64,000 nt of DNA. It comes from Nocardia nova. Its GTDB lineage: Bacteria > Actinomycetota > Actinomycetes > Mycobacteriales > Mycobacteriaceae. Location: positions 1-64,000 of the forward strand of contig NZ_PSZE01000029.1 of the NCBI RefSeq assembly GCF_002933465.1, written 5' to 3'. This document shows, piece after piece, positions 51,587-60,221 of this stretch. Below the pieces are notes generated by a model that worked only from the letters and a program-made list of their open reading frames with translations, was not told the origin of the DNA and ran no database searches. Numbering within the stretch: the stretch's first letter is position 1; every line of letters starts with the position of its first letter. Position numbers and translations under genes: made by a program.

Positions 51587-52747
51587 TCAACGAAGGCTAC
51601 GCAGGCCGGTGCGGATTTCACTGATCAGGACCTCGGGCTGCTCGAGAGCCGCGAAGTGTCCGCCCTTGGCGGCCTCGCCGTAGTGGATCAGGTTGATGTA
51701 GGTGTCTACGATCCAGCTTCGTGGCAGGCGTGGGATGTCTTTCGGGAAGACGGTGACCGCGACCGGCAGCGTCAGCTTGGGGCCGGCCATGCTGGCCGAT
51801 CGGTTCTCCCAGTAGATGCGGCCGGACGACGCTGCACTGTTGGTGAACCAGTAGAGGGATATGACATCGAGCATGTCGTCTCTGCTGAGTGCGTCCTCGG
51901 CGAGCCCGTGGTTGTCGGTCTTGGACTGGAACTTCTCGTAGATCCAGGCTGCCTGACCGGCCGGAGAGTCCGCCAGAGCGAATCCTACGGTCTCCGGCTT
52001 GGTGCCCTGAAGGTGGTTCGATCCACCGAGGTCGCCGGTGTAGCGGGCGAGGCCGTCCACGGCGTAGCGCTCTTGGGGAGACAGCGTGTCGGGTATTCGG
52101 GCGGGGAAAGCGTATGGCGTATTCAAGTGAATCCCAAGCAGCCCCTCGGGTCGCATGGCCCCGAGAGTGGTGGTCACCACCGAACCCCAATCGCCACCCT
52201 GAGCCGCCCAGTTGTCGTAGCCGAGACGGTCCATCAGCTCCACCCATGCGGCGGCGATACGCGAAACCGTCCAGCCCGCCTCGGTCGGCTTTTCAGAGAA
52301 CCCGAACCCGGGCAGGGACGGGACGACGACGTCGAAGGAATCTTCGACCCCACCCCCGAACGCGACCGGGTCCGTGAGTGGGCCGATCAGTTTCAGGAAC
52401 TCCGCGATCGAACCCGGCCATCCGTGGGTCAAGATCAGGGGCATCGCGTCCGGGTTCTTGGACCTCACATGGATGAAGTGGATATCCAGGCCGTCGATCG
52501 TGGTCAGAAACTGAGGGAATCGATTGAGCTCCGATTCGAATCGGCGCCAGTCGTACTCTCGCTGCCAGTAGGCGACGAGCGATTTGGCGTTCTCCACGCG
52601 AACCCCTTGCGACCAGTCGCCCACCGTTTCCGGATCCGGCCACCGAGTTCTCGCCAGCCGTTGCTTCAGCTCGTCGATCTCCGAATCCGAGATCGAGACG
52701 GTGAACGGGCGGACGAGAGCCGAGGCCGGTGCCGTCGATGCGGTCAT
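51587..52747 (-). CDS. Epoxide hydrolase (EHN-type alpha/beta-hydrolase)
   Basis: A 386-residue protein with the microsomal-type EH N-terminal domain (EIDELKQRLARTRWPDPETV). The oxyanion HGWPGS lies near residue 130, the nucleophile Asp in WAAQGGDWGSVVTTT near 204, and the catalytic His in AAKGGHFAALEQPEVL near 368. It opens epoxides to diols. Divergent from a TetR gene with palindromic operators between, so it is probably inducible. Confidence 0.93.
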   Translation of the reverse strand: MTASTAPASALVRPFTVSISDSEIDELKQRLARTRWPDPETVGDWSQGVRVENAKSLVAYWQREYDWRRFESELNRFPQFLTTIDGLDIHFIHVRSKNPDAMPLILTHGWPGSIAEFLKLIGPLTDPVAFGGGVEDSFDVVVPSLPGFGFSEKPTEAGWTVSRIAAAWVELMDRLGYDNWAAQGGDWGSVVTTTLGAMRPEGLLGIHLNTPYAFPARIPDTLSPQERYAVDGLARYTGDLGGSNHLQGTKPETVGFALADSPAGQAAWIYEKFQSKTDNHGLAEDALSRDDMLDVISLYWFTNSAASSGRIYWENRSASMAGPKLTLPVAVTVFPKDIPRLPRSWIVDTYINLIHYGEAAKGGHFAALEQPEVLISEIRTGLRSLR

Positions 52748-52781
52748 TGCCTTCTCCAGAGCTTCCAAGCGCAACTTTTCA

Positions 52782-52835
52782 TTGCACACTGGTGTGAAAT
52801 CTAGGGCATTGCACACCAGTGTGCAACACTGGTGT
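52782..52835. promoter_or_regulatory. Tandem palindromic operators TTGCACAC-N2-GTGTGCAA
   Basis: A perfect palindrome TTGCACAC-CA-GTGTGCAA lies at 52809-52826. A near copy TTGCACAC-TG-GTGTGAAA is at 52782-52799, and a shorter ACACTGGTGT at 52826-52835. All share ACAC-N2-GTGT and lie in the gap between the divergent TetR and epoxide hydrolase genes. Confidence 0.85.
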
Positions 52836-52866
52836 CGTGCCCACCGAGTCCTCCCGTGTTCGTTCG

Positions 52867-53436
52867 ATGAACGAGACCCGCGATCGCATCCTCGATGTCG
52901 CCCTCGACGTGCTGGGAGAGAACCCCGACGCGGGAATGGGCGACATCGCCTCCGCTGCCGGCGTCGTCCGCCGCACCGTCTACGGCCATTTCCCCTCGCG
53001 CCTCGACCTGATTCGGACACTCACGGAACGAGCCGTCACTGAGATGACAGCCGTCCTCACCGAAGTCGACGCCGCCGACTCGGCAGCGGACGCGGCGTGG
53101 GTAGAATTCATCGCCCGCGTCTGGCCGGTGGCGCACCGGTACCGAGTGCTGTTGACGCTGCGCCGGGGCGAGTACAGCGAGGCGATCCACGGCCTGCTCG
53201 GACCTGTCGATGAGCTCCTCGCCGACCTCGTGCAGCGGGGCCAGGACAGCGACGTGTTCGCACAGCACCTACCCGCAGGCATTTTGAGCCAGCTTGCCTA
53301 CGGCGCCGTGTTCACCATCGCGGACAGCGACCTGTCGAACGGAACCCGCGGCCCCCGAGCAGCGACGATCACGAGCCTACTAATGCTGGGAGTCCCCGAA
53401 ACACGCGCAATCGCTCTCGTAGGCGACCAACCCTGA
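52867..53436 (+). CDS. TetR/AcrR family regulator of the epoxide hydrolase
   Basis: A 189-residue TetR protein beginning MNETRDRILDVALDVLGENP; a GTG at 52837 is another possible start but overlaps the operator. The HTH continues IASAAGVVRRTVYGHFPSRL. The C-terminal domain ends MLGVPETRAIALVGDQP. Divergent from the epoxide hydrolase with two ACAC-N2-GTGT operators between, which is the standard autorepression layout. Confidence 0.9.
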   Translation: MNETRDRILDVALDVLGENPDAGMGDIASAAGVVRRTVYGHFPSRLDLIRTLTERAVTEMTAVLTEVDAADSAADAAWVEFIARVWPVAHRYRVLLTLRRGEYSEAIHGLLGPVDELLADLVQRGQDSDVFAQHLPAGILSQLAYGAVFTIADSDLSNGTRGPRAATITSLLMLGVPETRAIALVGDQP

Positions 53437-53460
53437 CCCGCGGCACTCGAGCGGTGTGGT

Positions 53461-53605
53461 CCCGAAAAGTTCCGCCGCAAGGCGCTGGATCTGATTGCTG
53501 CGAGGGTCCGGTCGCGCAGGTGGTTGCCGATCTGGGCGTCAGCGACCAGACCATCCGAGTTTGCGTAAGCAGGAGCTGATCGACACCGGCCAACTGCGAA
53601 ACGGT
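53461..53605 (+). pseudogene. IS3-family OrfA fragment
   Basis: Frames here read FRRKALDLIAA, then VAQVVADLGVSDQTIRV, then KQELIDTGQL with small frameshifts. This is the HTH of IS3 OrfA. Nothing downstream continues the element. Confidence 0.75.
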
Positions 53606-53689
53606 GGGGCAGGCGAGCCTGACTTGCTCGTCGAGGTCGACCTGAGGTTCCGGCTTATATGAATGTCACCGGTTGGCGGGCTGGGTGAT

Positions 53690-54260
53690 CACCGGCCGTA
53701 GTCTGCCGGAGGCGTTGGGTCGGGCTGGCTCGTGAGGTTCCTGCCGCCCATTCGGGATTGGCTCACCGGGGGTTTGCGCTCCGACTCGACACCGGGCCGC
53801 GGGCCTGACTCGACAGTGGTGTCGAATTCGAGCTGGAAGTGGCGTACACCTTCTCGGAACCGCATCGGTATCTCGGTCATCATCACACCGGGCGCTCTCG
53901 GGTCGAGCAGTACCGTCGTGTAGCCGGCGCCGGGATCGCGACGGTCGGCGCGACCGAATACCAACACGCGATCGACGACGTCCAGGCCGGAGGTGATTCG
54001 CTTCAGGCCATTGACAATGAACTTGCCTCCTTAGCAACGGATTTCGGTCTCAACGGCGAATATGTTGTGACCGGCGTGCGGCTCTGTCGCCGCCATACCC
54101 AGATGTGCCGACCCGGAGGCCACCCGCGGCGTCCAGGTCTGGCCCGCCGCCCGCGGGCCCACGGTCTTGTTCGGCGAAGGCTTCCAGAACTATTGCCATA
54201 CCGAGTAGACCCCCGTCACCGCCTCCTCGAAGGCATCGTGTTGTGGATGCCGGTGCTGTC
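53690..54260 (-). pseudogene. Acyl-CoA dehydrogenase-like remnant
   Basis: A minus-strand frame reads GMAIVLEAFAEQDRGPAGGG (about 54200-54120). After a break, another reads KFIVNGLKRITSGLDVV and VLLDPRAPGVMMTEIPMRF, ending near MRFREGVRHFQLEFDTTV. The order resembles the N-terminal and middle domains of an acyl-CoA dehydrogenase with several stops and gaps. The C-terminal catalytic part is missing. Confidence 0.5.
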
Positions 54261-54480
54261 CACTGCGATCGCCCATGCGATCGAGGGCTGGCCACGCCGG
54301 CCCCTCGATGCCGTAGACCTGGACATCGCCGAGACCGGCAGCTTCCATTTCGCTGCGCAGTTCGTCGGCGGTGTGCCAGTGGGTCCGCATGAATCCGACA
54401 TGGCCGTCGTAATCGCCGGTGGCAATAACGGTGCGTACCGCGGGGCCGAGCGTGTCATCGAGCGTGCCGCTGGTGCCGGT
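54190..54480 (-). pseudogene. SAM-methyltransferase-like C-terminal fragment
   Basis: The frame reads VRTVIATGDYDGHVGFMRTH, then TADELRSEMEAAGLGDVQVY and GIEGPAWPALDRMGD. It resembles the C-terminal third of a class I methyltransferase. The 5' end is cut by the IS3 OrfB fragment on the other strand. Confidence 0.5.
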
Positions 54481-54627
54481 TTCCAGCACGCCTACGCCAC
54501 GAAGACCGAACTCGTTGCCTCGGTTGACAAGTGGATGAACTTCTACAACACTACCCGGCGGCATTCCGCGATCGGGAACCAAAGCCCCGACGACTACGAG
54601 CGTTCACTTCGAACCGCTGCCGCCTGA
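54480..54627 (+). pseudogene. IS3-family OrfB C-terminal fragment
   Basis: HAYATKTELVASVDKWMNFY and NTTRRHSAIGNQSPDDYE form the conserved end of the IS3 integrase core, ending at a stop at 54627. The DDE residues lie upstream and are lost. Confidence 0.8.
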
Positions 54628-54664
54628 AATCTTTAAGCCCCCTGTCCACCATTCGGGGTGAACC

Positions 54665-54800
54665 TCAGGCAGCTGCCCACGGTGAGGAAGCATTATCGGC
54701 GGAGCGAGCCGAGGTGCAGGCATTACGAAGGCGAGTTGCCGAGCAGGACAAGGACATACAGTTCTTGAAAAGAAGCCTCCTTAGATTCAGGGGGTCAAGG
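54665..54800 (+). pseudogene. IS3 OrfA C-terminal-like fragment
   Basis: EALSAERAEVQALRRRVAEQ, then DKDIQFLKRS resembles the coiled-coil end of IS3 OrfA. It stops being recognisable at about 54790. Confidence 0.5.
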
Positions 54801-54914
54801 CAACACACTCTGCGGGGTTCGGTAGCCAATACGAACTACTCTCCGACAAGACACTCGAACCCGCTGCCAGTTAGCCGCCGCGACTGGAACCCGAAAGGTG
54901 GGGCAGGTCAGTGG

Positions 54915-54992
54915 TTATGCGGCCTGAATGATCGCTGGGGTCATGATTGTCTCGTAGTCGATCGGGGTCAATCGCCCGAGTCTGGTTTGGCG
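54915..54992 (-). pseudogene. Second IS3 OrfB C-terminal fragment, opposite strand
   Basis: The minus strand reads RQTRLGRLTPIDYETIMTPA, then IIQAA and a stop, which is the common end of actinobacterial IS3 OrfB proteins. Confidence 0.65.
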
Positions 54993-55565
54993 GCTCGAAA
55001 ACCTATTGCCCTGCAATAAAATCGAACATAGCTGCGACAACGTTCCGAGCGGTCACCGCGCCGATGCAAAACATGTTCCAGCGACGATGGACAGCCCCGG
55101 TGCTATGCGCCGGCACCGGCGGTGACGTGCAGCGCTGGACGACAAACCCAGGGTCCGCGCCGCACACCTGCGAACAGAGCCCTCGGCGCGCCGGAACGAC
55201 CCGGTGCCGGTTCATTCACAGGCAGGGCGTCTCCGGTCACCGACGGCGGCAGTGATCGTCATGGTCGCACGGACACCACGGAAGCCTCGATGCCGCAGTC
55301 TATCCCGATCCACCGGACACCCCGGCCCGCAACGTGTCGGTCACCGCGCCCGCCTCGTCCAGCATCACCGGGACCTGTTGAAACTTCCCGATCGGGATAT
55401 TAGATTGAACCACGGGGTACAAAACGAGCTCTCCGGTGAGCTGCCGATCTCAGCAGGCCGCTCCGTGGCTCGCACGCAACGAACGCCACCGGACAGCGTC
55501 ACCACCGGTGGTTTCTGCAGCTGGTCGGACTCCCCGATCCGCCTGAGGTTTTCACCGATTTCTGC
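54993..55565. other. Non-coding or degraded stretch
   Basis: The ~570 nt before the MFS ribosome site hold no recognisable gene. An open frame runs through it into the MFS gene, but its translation lacks any family pattern. Confidence 0.45.
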
Positions 55566-55578
55566 GAAGGAGACCGTC

Positions 55579-57057
55579 ATCAACGCTCATCACGCACACC
55601 CCGAGCAAAGCCACGCGGCGGCTGCGTCACCACCGGCCGCCACCACCGACACGGCTGAGGTGTTGCATCCGCGGCGCTGGGCGGCGATGGTCGTGCTGGT
55701 GCTCGGGTTCACCCTCGACCTGCTGGCCGTCACGATTGCCAACGTCGGACTTCCCACCATCCAGGTCGACCTCGGTGCAACGCCGTCACAAGTCGGATGG
55801 ATCGCCACGGCCTACCTTCTGGCATTCGCGGCCACGCTGATCACCGCAGCACGATTAGGTGATCTGTGGGGACGCAAGCGCATGTTCCTCGTCGGTCTCG
55901 CCGCGTTCGCCGTCGCCAGTACCTGGGCGGCACTGGCAGATGGTGCCGGCGAATTGATCGCCGCGCGTGCGGCTCAGGGCGCGGCCGCCGCGATCCTTGC
56001 ACCCCAGGTCCTGTCCAGCCTGTTCGTGTTGTTCCGCGGGCCCGAACGTGCCACTGTGCTCGGCTTTTTCGGCATGGCGGCAGGACTCGCTCAAGCAGCG
56101 GGCCTGCTTGTGGGCGGCGTCCTCGTCACCGCCGACATCGGCGGCCTCGGCTGGCGTTCGATCTTCTGGGTCACCGTCCCGGCCGCGCTGATTCTGCTCG
56201 GCTTCGGCCTGCGGCTGATCCCGGAAAACCGGTCCGAGCAAGCTTTGCGGCCACGCTGGCTCGCCGCGATCGGCCTCACCGCCGGACTCGTCGCCGTCGT
56301 GTTCCCGCTGCTGGAAGGGCGCTCGTACCACTGGGCCCCGTGGACGTGGATACTGCTACTGGCCGGCATCGCCGCGGGCGCCTCAGTCGCGGTCGGCGAG
56401 CACCGAAATGCCGCCGCACGCAGCGGAGCACTGCTCCCGCTCGAGCTACTGCGCAGCCGCACCAGCAGTGTCGCGCTGCTCATCCAGCTCCTCGCTTTCG
56501 CCGCCTTCAGCGGTTTCCTGCTCATCTTCGTGCTCTGGCTCCAGGACGGCCAGCACTACAGCGCCCTGCGCACCGGGATGGTGACCATCGCGTTCTCCTT
56601 CGGCGGTCTCGCGGTCGGCCCCTCGATCGGCTGGCTCACCCTTCGGTTCGGACGCATCACCGTGCTCACCGGCGCCCTGCTCGGCGCGATCGGCACCCTG
56701 GCGATTCTCGCGGCCGCCTCCTCTGCGACCACAGGCATCAACGCGTGGCTGCTGGTTCCCGGCCTGTTCATCATCGGAATCGGCATCAATCTCGTTCAGC
56801 CACCATTGACCACTCTGTTCCTGGCCACAGTCCCGCCGCGATACGCCGGAACCGCCTCCGGAATCTGGACCACCGGACAACAATTCGGCGGTGCGATCGG
56901 CGTTGCCGCCCTCAGCGCCATCTTTTTCGCCGCCGTCACCAACGGCGACTACCAGCAAGCCTTGACCGCCAGCGGACTGACCATCGTCGCAGCGCTCGTC
57001 CTCAGCGCCATCCTCTGCCTCGCCTTGCCCTCCGCCACGAAGCAGGACCCCGCCTGA
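55579..57057 (+). CDS. MFS drug transporter, DHA2 (14-helix) type, with a non-standard start
   Basis: A ~492-residue efflux protein. Helix 1 is MVVLVLGFTLDLLAVTIANV, motif A is ARLGDLWGRKRMFLVGLAAF and motif C-like GLAQAAGLLVGGVLV; about 14 hydrophobic segments follow. A strong AAGGAG (55567-55572) is placed 6 nt before codon ATC (55579), where an ATG would be expected. The nearest in-frame alternative is GTG 55660, just before helix 1. Either an ATG mutated to ATC or a rare start is used. A proton-driven antiporter is likely. Confidence 0.82.
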   Translation: MNAHHAHPEQSHAAAASPPAATTDTAEVLHPRRWAAMVVLVLGFTLDLLAVTIANVGLPTIQVDLGATPSQVGWIATAYLLAFAATLITAARLGDLWGRKRMFLVGLAAFAVASTWAALADGAGELIAARAAQGAAAAILAPQVLSSLFVLFRGPERATVLGFFGMAAGLAQAAGLLVGGVLVTADIGGLGWRSIFWVTVPAALILLGFGLRLIPENRSEQALRPRWLAAIGLTAGLVAVVFPLLEGRSYHWAPWTWILLLAGIAAGASVAVGEHRNAAARSGALLPLELLRSRTSSVALLIQLLAFAAFSGFLLIFVLWLQDGQHYSALRTGMVTIAFSFGGLAVGPSIGWLTLRFGRITVLTGALLGAIGTLAILAAASSATTGINAWLLVPGLFIIGIGINLVQPPLTTLFLATVPPRYAGTASGIWTTGQQFGGAIGVAALSAIFFAAVTNGDYQQALTASGLTIVAALVLSAILCLALPSATKQDPA

Positions 57058-57465
57058 GGTCATCGACCGGAACCGTCTCACCCTGACCTGCAACCACGAA
57101 ACGCTGCCCCGGCGACATCACCACCAGCCTCGCGGCACCACCACTCATCTACACCACACACGCCGTCCCCGGCATCTGCACCCGTTGACCGACTCAGCAG
57201 CCACACATCGCGCACATCACCAGACCCACCGGCCCGTCTCCGAGACAAACGGGTCGGTGCGGCGGTGCGCGTACACGTCATCACCGACAGCTCACCACAG
57301 TTCGCCTGCGCGCCTTCCACAGCGACAACCTTCTGCCTGCCCGTGACCGTCGCCCGTCACCTTCAGCGGTCACGCCCACCCGCATACAGACGCCAGCCCT
57401 GGCGCTGAACGGCTTTCAGGAAAGCGTTCGCCCCTCCGCCGCTCCCCCGCCCATACGCTTCCGCC
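57058..57465. other. Intergenic stretch, nothing identified
   Basis: About 400 nt after the MFS stop show no recognised coding sequence or strong hairpin. Confidence 0.45.
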
Positions 57466-57573
57466 TTGGGCCAAGGAACGCAATCTGCGCCAGGACGCAC
57501 GGGTCAGCCTGCTGCTCAACCCACCCGAGCAGCCCTACACATACGCGGCAATCCACGGAAATGCCATCGCGAG
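57466..57573 (+). pseudogene. PPOX-class F420/FMN protein fragment
   Basis: The plus strand reads WAKERNLRQDARVSLLLNPP, then EQPYTYAAIHGNA. This is the split-barrel core (NLRRDPRVSLL-type) of pyridoxamine-phosphate-oxidase-like F420 proteins. No start or C-terminus remains. Confidence 0.6.
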
Positions 57574-57689
57574 CGCTGCGGGCGGTGCCGAACGAAGCCT
57601 TCGCCCCGTTCCTGAGCGCCGATCGCGCGAACCTTGCCTGCGACCATAGTCGAGAAACGCTGTCTCGCTGAACAATTCGCCGACCACGT

Positions 57690-58256
57690 CCCATCGGCCG
57701 TCGTTGATATAGCGAGGAAGGTCGCGGCGAGTTCGGTCGCGCGCCGCCCACCGGCGGCAATCAGCAGCAGAATTTTACGCTCGGGCGGCGGCAGCAACCG
57801 CGCACCCGCACTCGAGTAGTGCCCCCCTGCCGCGTGCACACTGCCACCGCGAAACAGCGTATTGATGATCCGCACCGATTCAGCCAGGCGCTCGACCCGC
57901 GCCGCCCCGGAACCGGCGGTGATGCCGAGCGCGGGGTAGCCGTCCCCGAGCTGTCCCGCGCCTATCCCAACGCGGAAGCGACCGCCGGTCAGCAGGTCCA
58001 GCGTTGCGGCCTCCCGTGCCACGGTCACCGGGTTGCGGAAGTCGTTGGCCAGCACCCACGTTCCGAGTTCGAGGGTGCTGGTCACGGCCGCGGCGAACGC
58101 CAGCGCAGGCAGCGGGGCGGGCACCGGCGGCGGCAGCTCCGGCAGCAGCAGCGCCGCGAAGCCCGAGTCCTCGGCTTCGCGTGCCGTCTGTGCCCACTCG
58201 GTGGCGCCGGAGACCTCGGTGGCGACGATCCCGAAGCGGAAGGGCCGGGGCTCCAT
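57690..58256 (-). pseudogene. F420-type luciferase-like oxidoreductase, 3'-truncated
   Basis: From ATG 58256 the frame is a good LLM-family N-terminus (RPFRFGIVATEVSGATEWAQ, LELGTWVLANDFRNPVTVAR, TGGRFRVGIGAGQLGDGYPA) to about residue 180 (ILLLIAAGGRRATELAATF). It then runs into unrelated sequence. About 100 C-terminal residues are gone. Its start overlaps the TetR stop (ATGA), so the operon is real but its enzyme is probably inactive. Confidence 0.8.
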
Positions 58257-58909
58257 CACTCGTCCGGGGCGCCGTAGGCGCACCAGAAGGTGTCGACGGC
58301 CGCGGCGGCCACAGCGCGCATCTCGGCGGCCGAAACCTTGCGGGTGCCCAGCCGCGACCGCCCCTCCATCGGACCGGTGATCAGCACGAGAAACTGCTCG
58401 GCAGCCACAGCCGGATCGCACCCGCGCAGGCGACCCGACAGCGACAGACGCGCGATCCGATCGGCCAGGGCGTCGGCGAGCTGGAACGAGGTGCGGCTCA
58501 TGACGATATCGATGAGATCGGGGAATTGCGCGACCTGGGCGTAGGTCAACCATCGCAACGAACGCGACCGCTCGGTGCAGCAGGCACGAATCAGCCGGTA
58601 GGCCACATCTTCCAACGTCGTCCGCACATCCGCGCCGGGGTTACGCAACCGCTCCACCACCGACAGATTCTCCGCCAGCACCTCGTCGGCCACAGCGGTC
58701 AACGCATGACGGAACAGGGTTTCCTTGTCATCGAGGTGGTTGTAGATCGTCGGCTTGGCGACACCGGCTTCCTCCGCGATCTCCTGCACACACGCCAGCG
58801 CATACCCCCGGCGGGCGAACACCACGAACGCCGCCTCCAAGATCGCCCGTCGCTTATCGATACGCCCACGCGAGCCCGCACGACCCGGCGATGTCCTCAC
58901 TCCTACCAC
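58256..58909 (-). CDS. TetR/AcrR family regulator
   Basis: A 217-residue TetR protein with GTG starts at 58909 or 58900. HTH: RAILEAAFVVFARRGYALAC, then EEAGVAKPTIYNHLDDKETL. C-terminal RLIRACCTERSRSLRWLTYA. An inverted repeat GGTTCA-N6-TGAACC lies 43 nt upstream. It overlaps the truncated luciferase-like gene by 1 nt in an ATGA arrangement. Confidence 0.9.
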   Translation of the reverse strand: MVGVRTSPGRAGSRGRIDKRRAILEAAFVVFARRGYALACVQEIAEEAGVAKPTIYNHLDDKETLFRHALTAVADEVLAENLSVVERLRNPGADVRTTLEDVAYRLIRACCTERSRSLRWLTYAQVAQFPDLIDIVMSRTSFQLADALADRIARLSLSGRLRGCDPAVAAEQFLVLITGPMEGRSRLGTRKVSAAEMRAVAAAAVDTFWCAYGAPDE

Positions 58910-58951
58910 TCTCGCAGTGTAGCCCGCATCGTGACCTGTTCTATAACCAGC

Positions 58952-58969
58952 GGTTCAGATTCATGAACC
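58952..58969. promoter_or_regulatory. Inverted repeat GGTTCA-N6-TGAACC
   Basis: A perfect 6-bp dyad upstream of the TetR gene; AACC-N3-GGTT overlaps its left side. Likely autoregulatory operator. Confidence 0.55.
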
Positions 58970-59057
58970 CATTTGAAAGGACGGTCCGGCGCCGGCCCAT
59001 CGCGGTCGCCACGGAAATCGCAGTATCGGGTGCCGCCGCAGTGTCGGCGGCGATGGA

Positions 59058-59455
59058 ATGACGCAAGATGCCCGATCCGAGCGGTGGCTCGAGATACTGC
59101 ACGCGCCCGAGCGATACCAGTTGACTGTGCCCGAGGTATGCCGGCGTTTCGGGGTGTCGCGCAAGAGCTACTACAGCTACCTCGCCCGCTATCGAGAACT
59201 GGGTGCGGCGGGGCTGGCACCACGCTCGCGGAGACCCAAGACAGTCCCCGGGCGCCTGCCGACGCTCATCGAGTCCGCGGTGGTGCGGATCCGGGGCGAT
59301 AGGCCGACGTGGGGGCGCGCCGAATCCGCGCGCAGCTGATCCGCGACGGCGCCGCACCGGTTCCGGCGATCTCGACGATCCACACGATCCTGCACCGTCA
59401 CGGTCTTGTCGGTGCGAACCGGGAAACAGCGAAACACCAACTGCCGCAGAGGAAT
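59058..59455 (+). pseudogene. IS481-family transposase N-terminal remnant with frameshift
   Basis: RWLEILHAPERYQLTVPEVC, RRFGVSRKSYYSYLARYREL and GLAPRSRRPKTVPGRLPTLI are IS481 HTH domains. After a frameshift near 59305 another frame continues GARRIRAQLIRDGAAPVPAI and STIHTILHRHGLVGANRE. The DDE core is missing. Not collinear with the fragment at 45940. Confidence 0.85.
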
Positions 59456-59514
59456 ACCTATGACGATGTTGACGCGGATGGATCCCGACATCACCTTCTT
59501 CGAACAGCTCCAAC

Positions 59515-59787
59515 ATGACCGTGCTCGGCGGCCTGGAACCGCAGGATATGGGCGCAGCATCCGGACTGTTGCAGACCACCCAGCAAATCGGCCTGTCCCT
59601 CGGCGTCGGCATCCTGACCACGATCTACCAATCCGCCCGCACCGACCGGGAAGCCACCGGCGCCACGGTCCACGAGGCGCTGGCGCACGGGTTGTCCATC
59701 GCGGTCATCGCGGCCGTCGTCTTCGCCGCGGCGGCACTGGTGATCAACCTGGTCGTGATCGGGGAACCGAAACAACCAGCCGCATGA
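59515..59787 (+). pseudogene. MFS (DHA2) C-terminal fragment
   Basis: GLEPQDMGAASGLLQTTQQI, GLSLGVGILTTIYQSAR and HGLSIAVIAAVVFAAAALVI form the last two or three helices of a DHA2 transporter, ending EPKQPAA. The rest is lost to the IS481 remnant. An in-frame ATG exists, but no ribosome site was seen. Confidence 0.8.
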
Positions 59788-60221
59788 CACCGGAGGTTCA
59801 CGCGGCGCCGCGCTGGGTGAGCCCGCCACCGTGCAGGTAGGCTGCCAAGTCGCCGCGGCCCTTCACCCGGCTGGGTGAGCTGGCCAAGATCTCTCGTCGT
59901 CGACTACGACCACGGGACGTTGTTGATCGTGGTCGACCAACATCCGCGGGCGCGGCGCCGGGTTGTCGGGGTTGTCGGGGTTGTCTACTGCCTTCCGCTT
60001 CCTCTGCCACGGTATGGTTTCCGGCCTATATCTGTAGCGTTCGGACGTCCACAGCGGAACCCCACGGGCGCCCTACCGAGGCGAACGACGAAGGCAGGGT
60101 GCCCCGATAAAGAAATGAAATCTCGCTGATTTCAATGAACTCGATCCGGAACCGAAATCCTTGTCGAGTAAATATTCGAATTAAATCGTCGAGATTGTAT
60201 TAATGGCTCGACCGTCAGCGC
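59788..60221. other. Non-coding gap with a short tandem repeat
   Basis: GGTTGTCGG is repeated 2.8 times in tandem at 59961-59985. No gene was recognised in the remaining sequence, which becomes AT-rich near 60110-60200. Confidence 0.5.

Noticed and set aside
59961..59985. Tandem GGTTGTCGG repeat as a CRISPR or iteron candidate
   Set aside because: Fewer than three contiguous 9-bp copies without spacers; most likely slippage.
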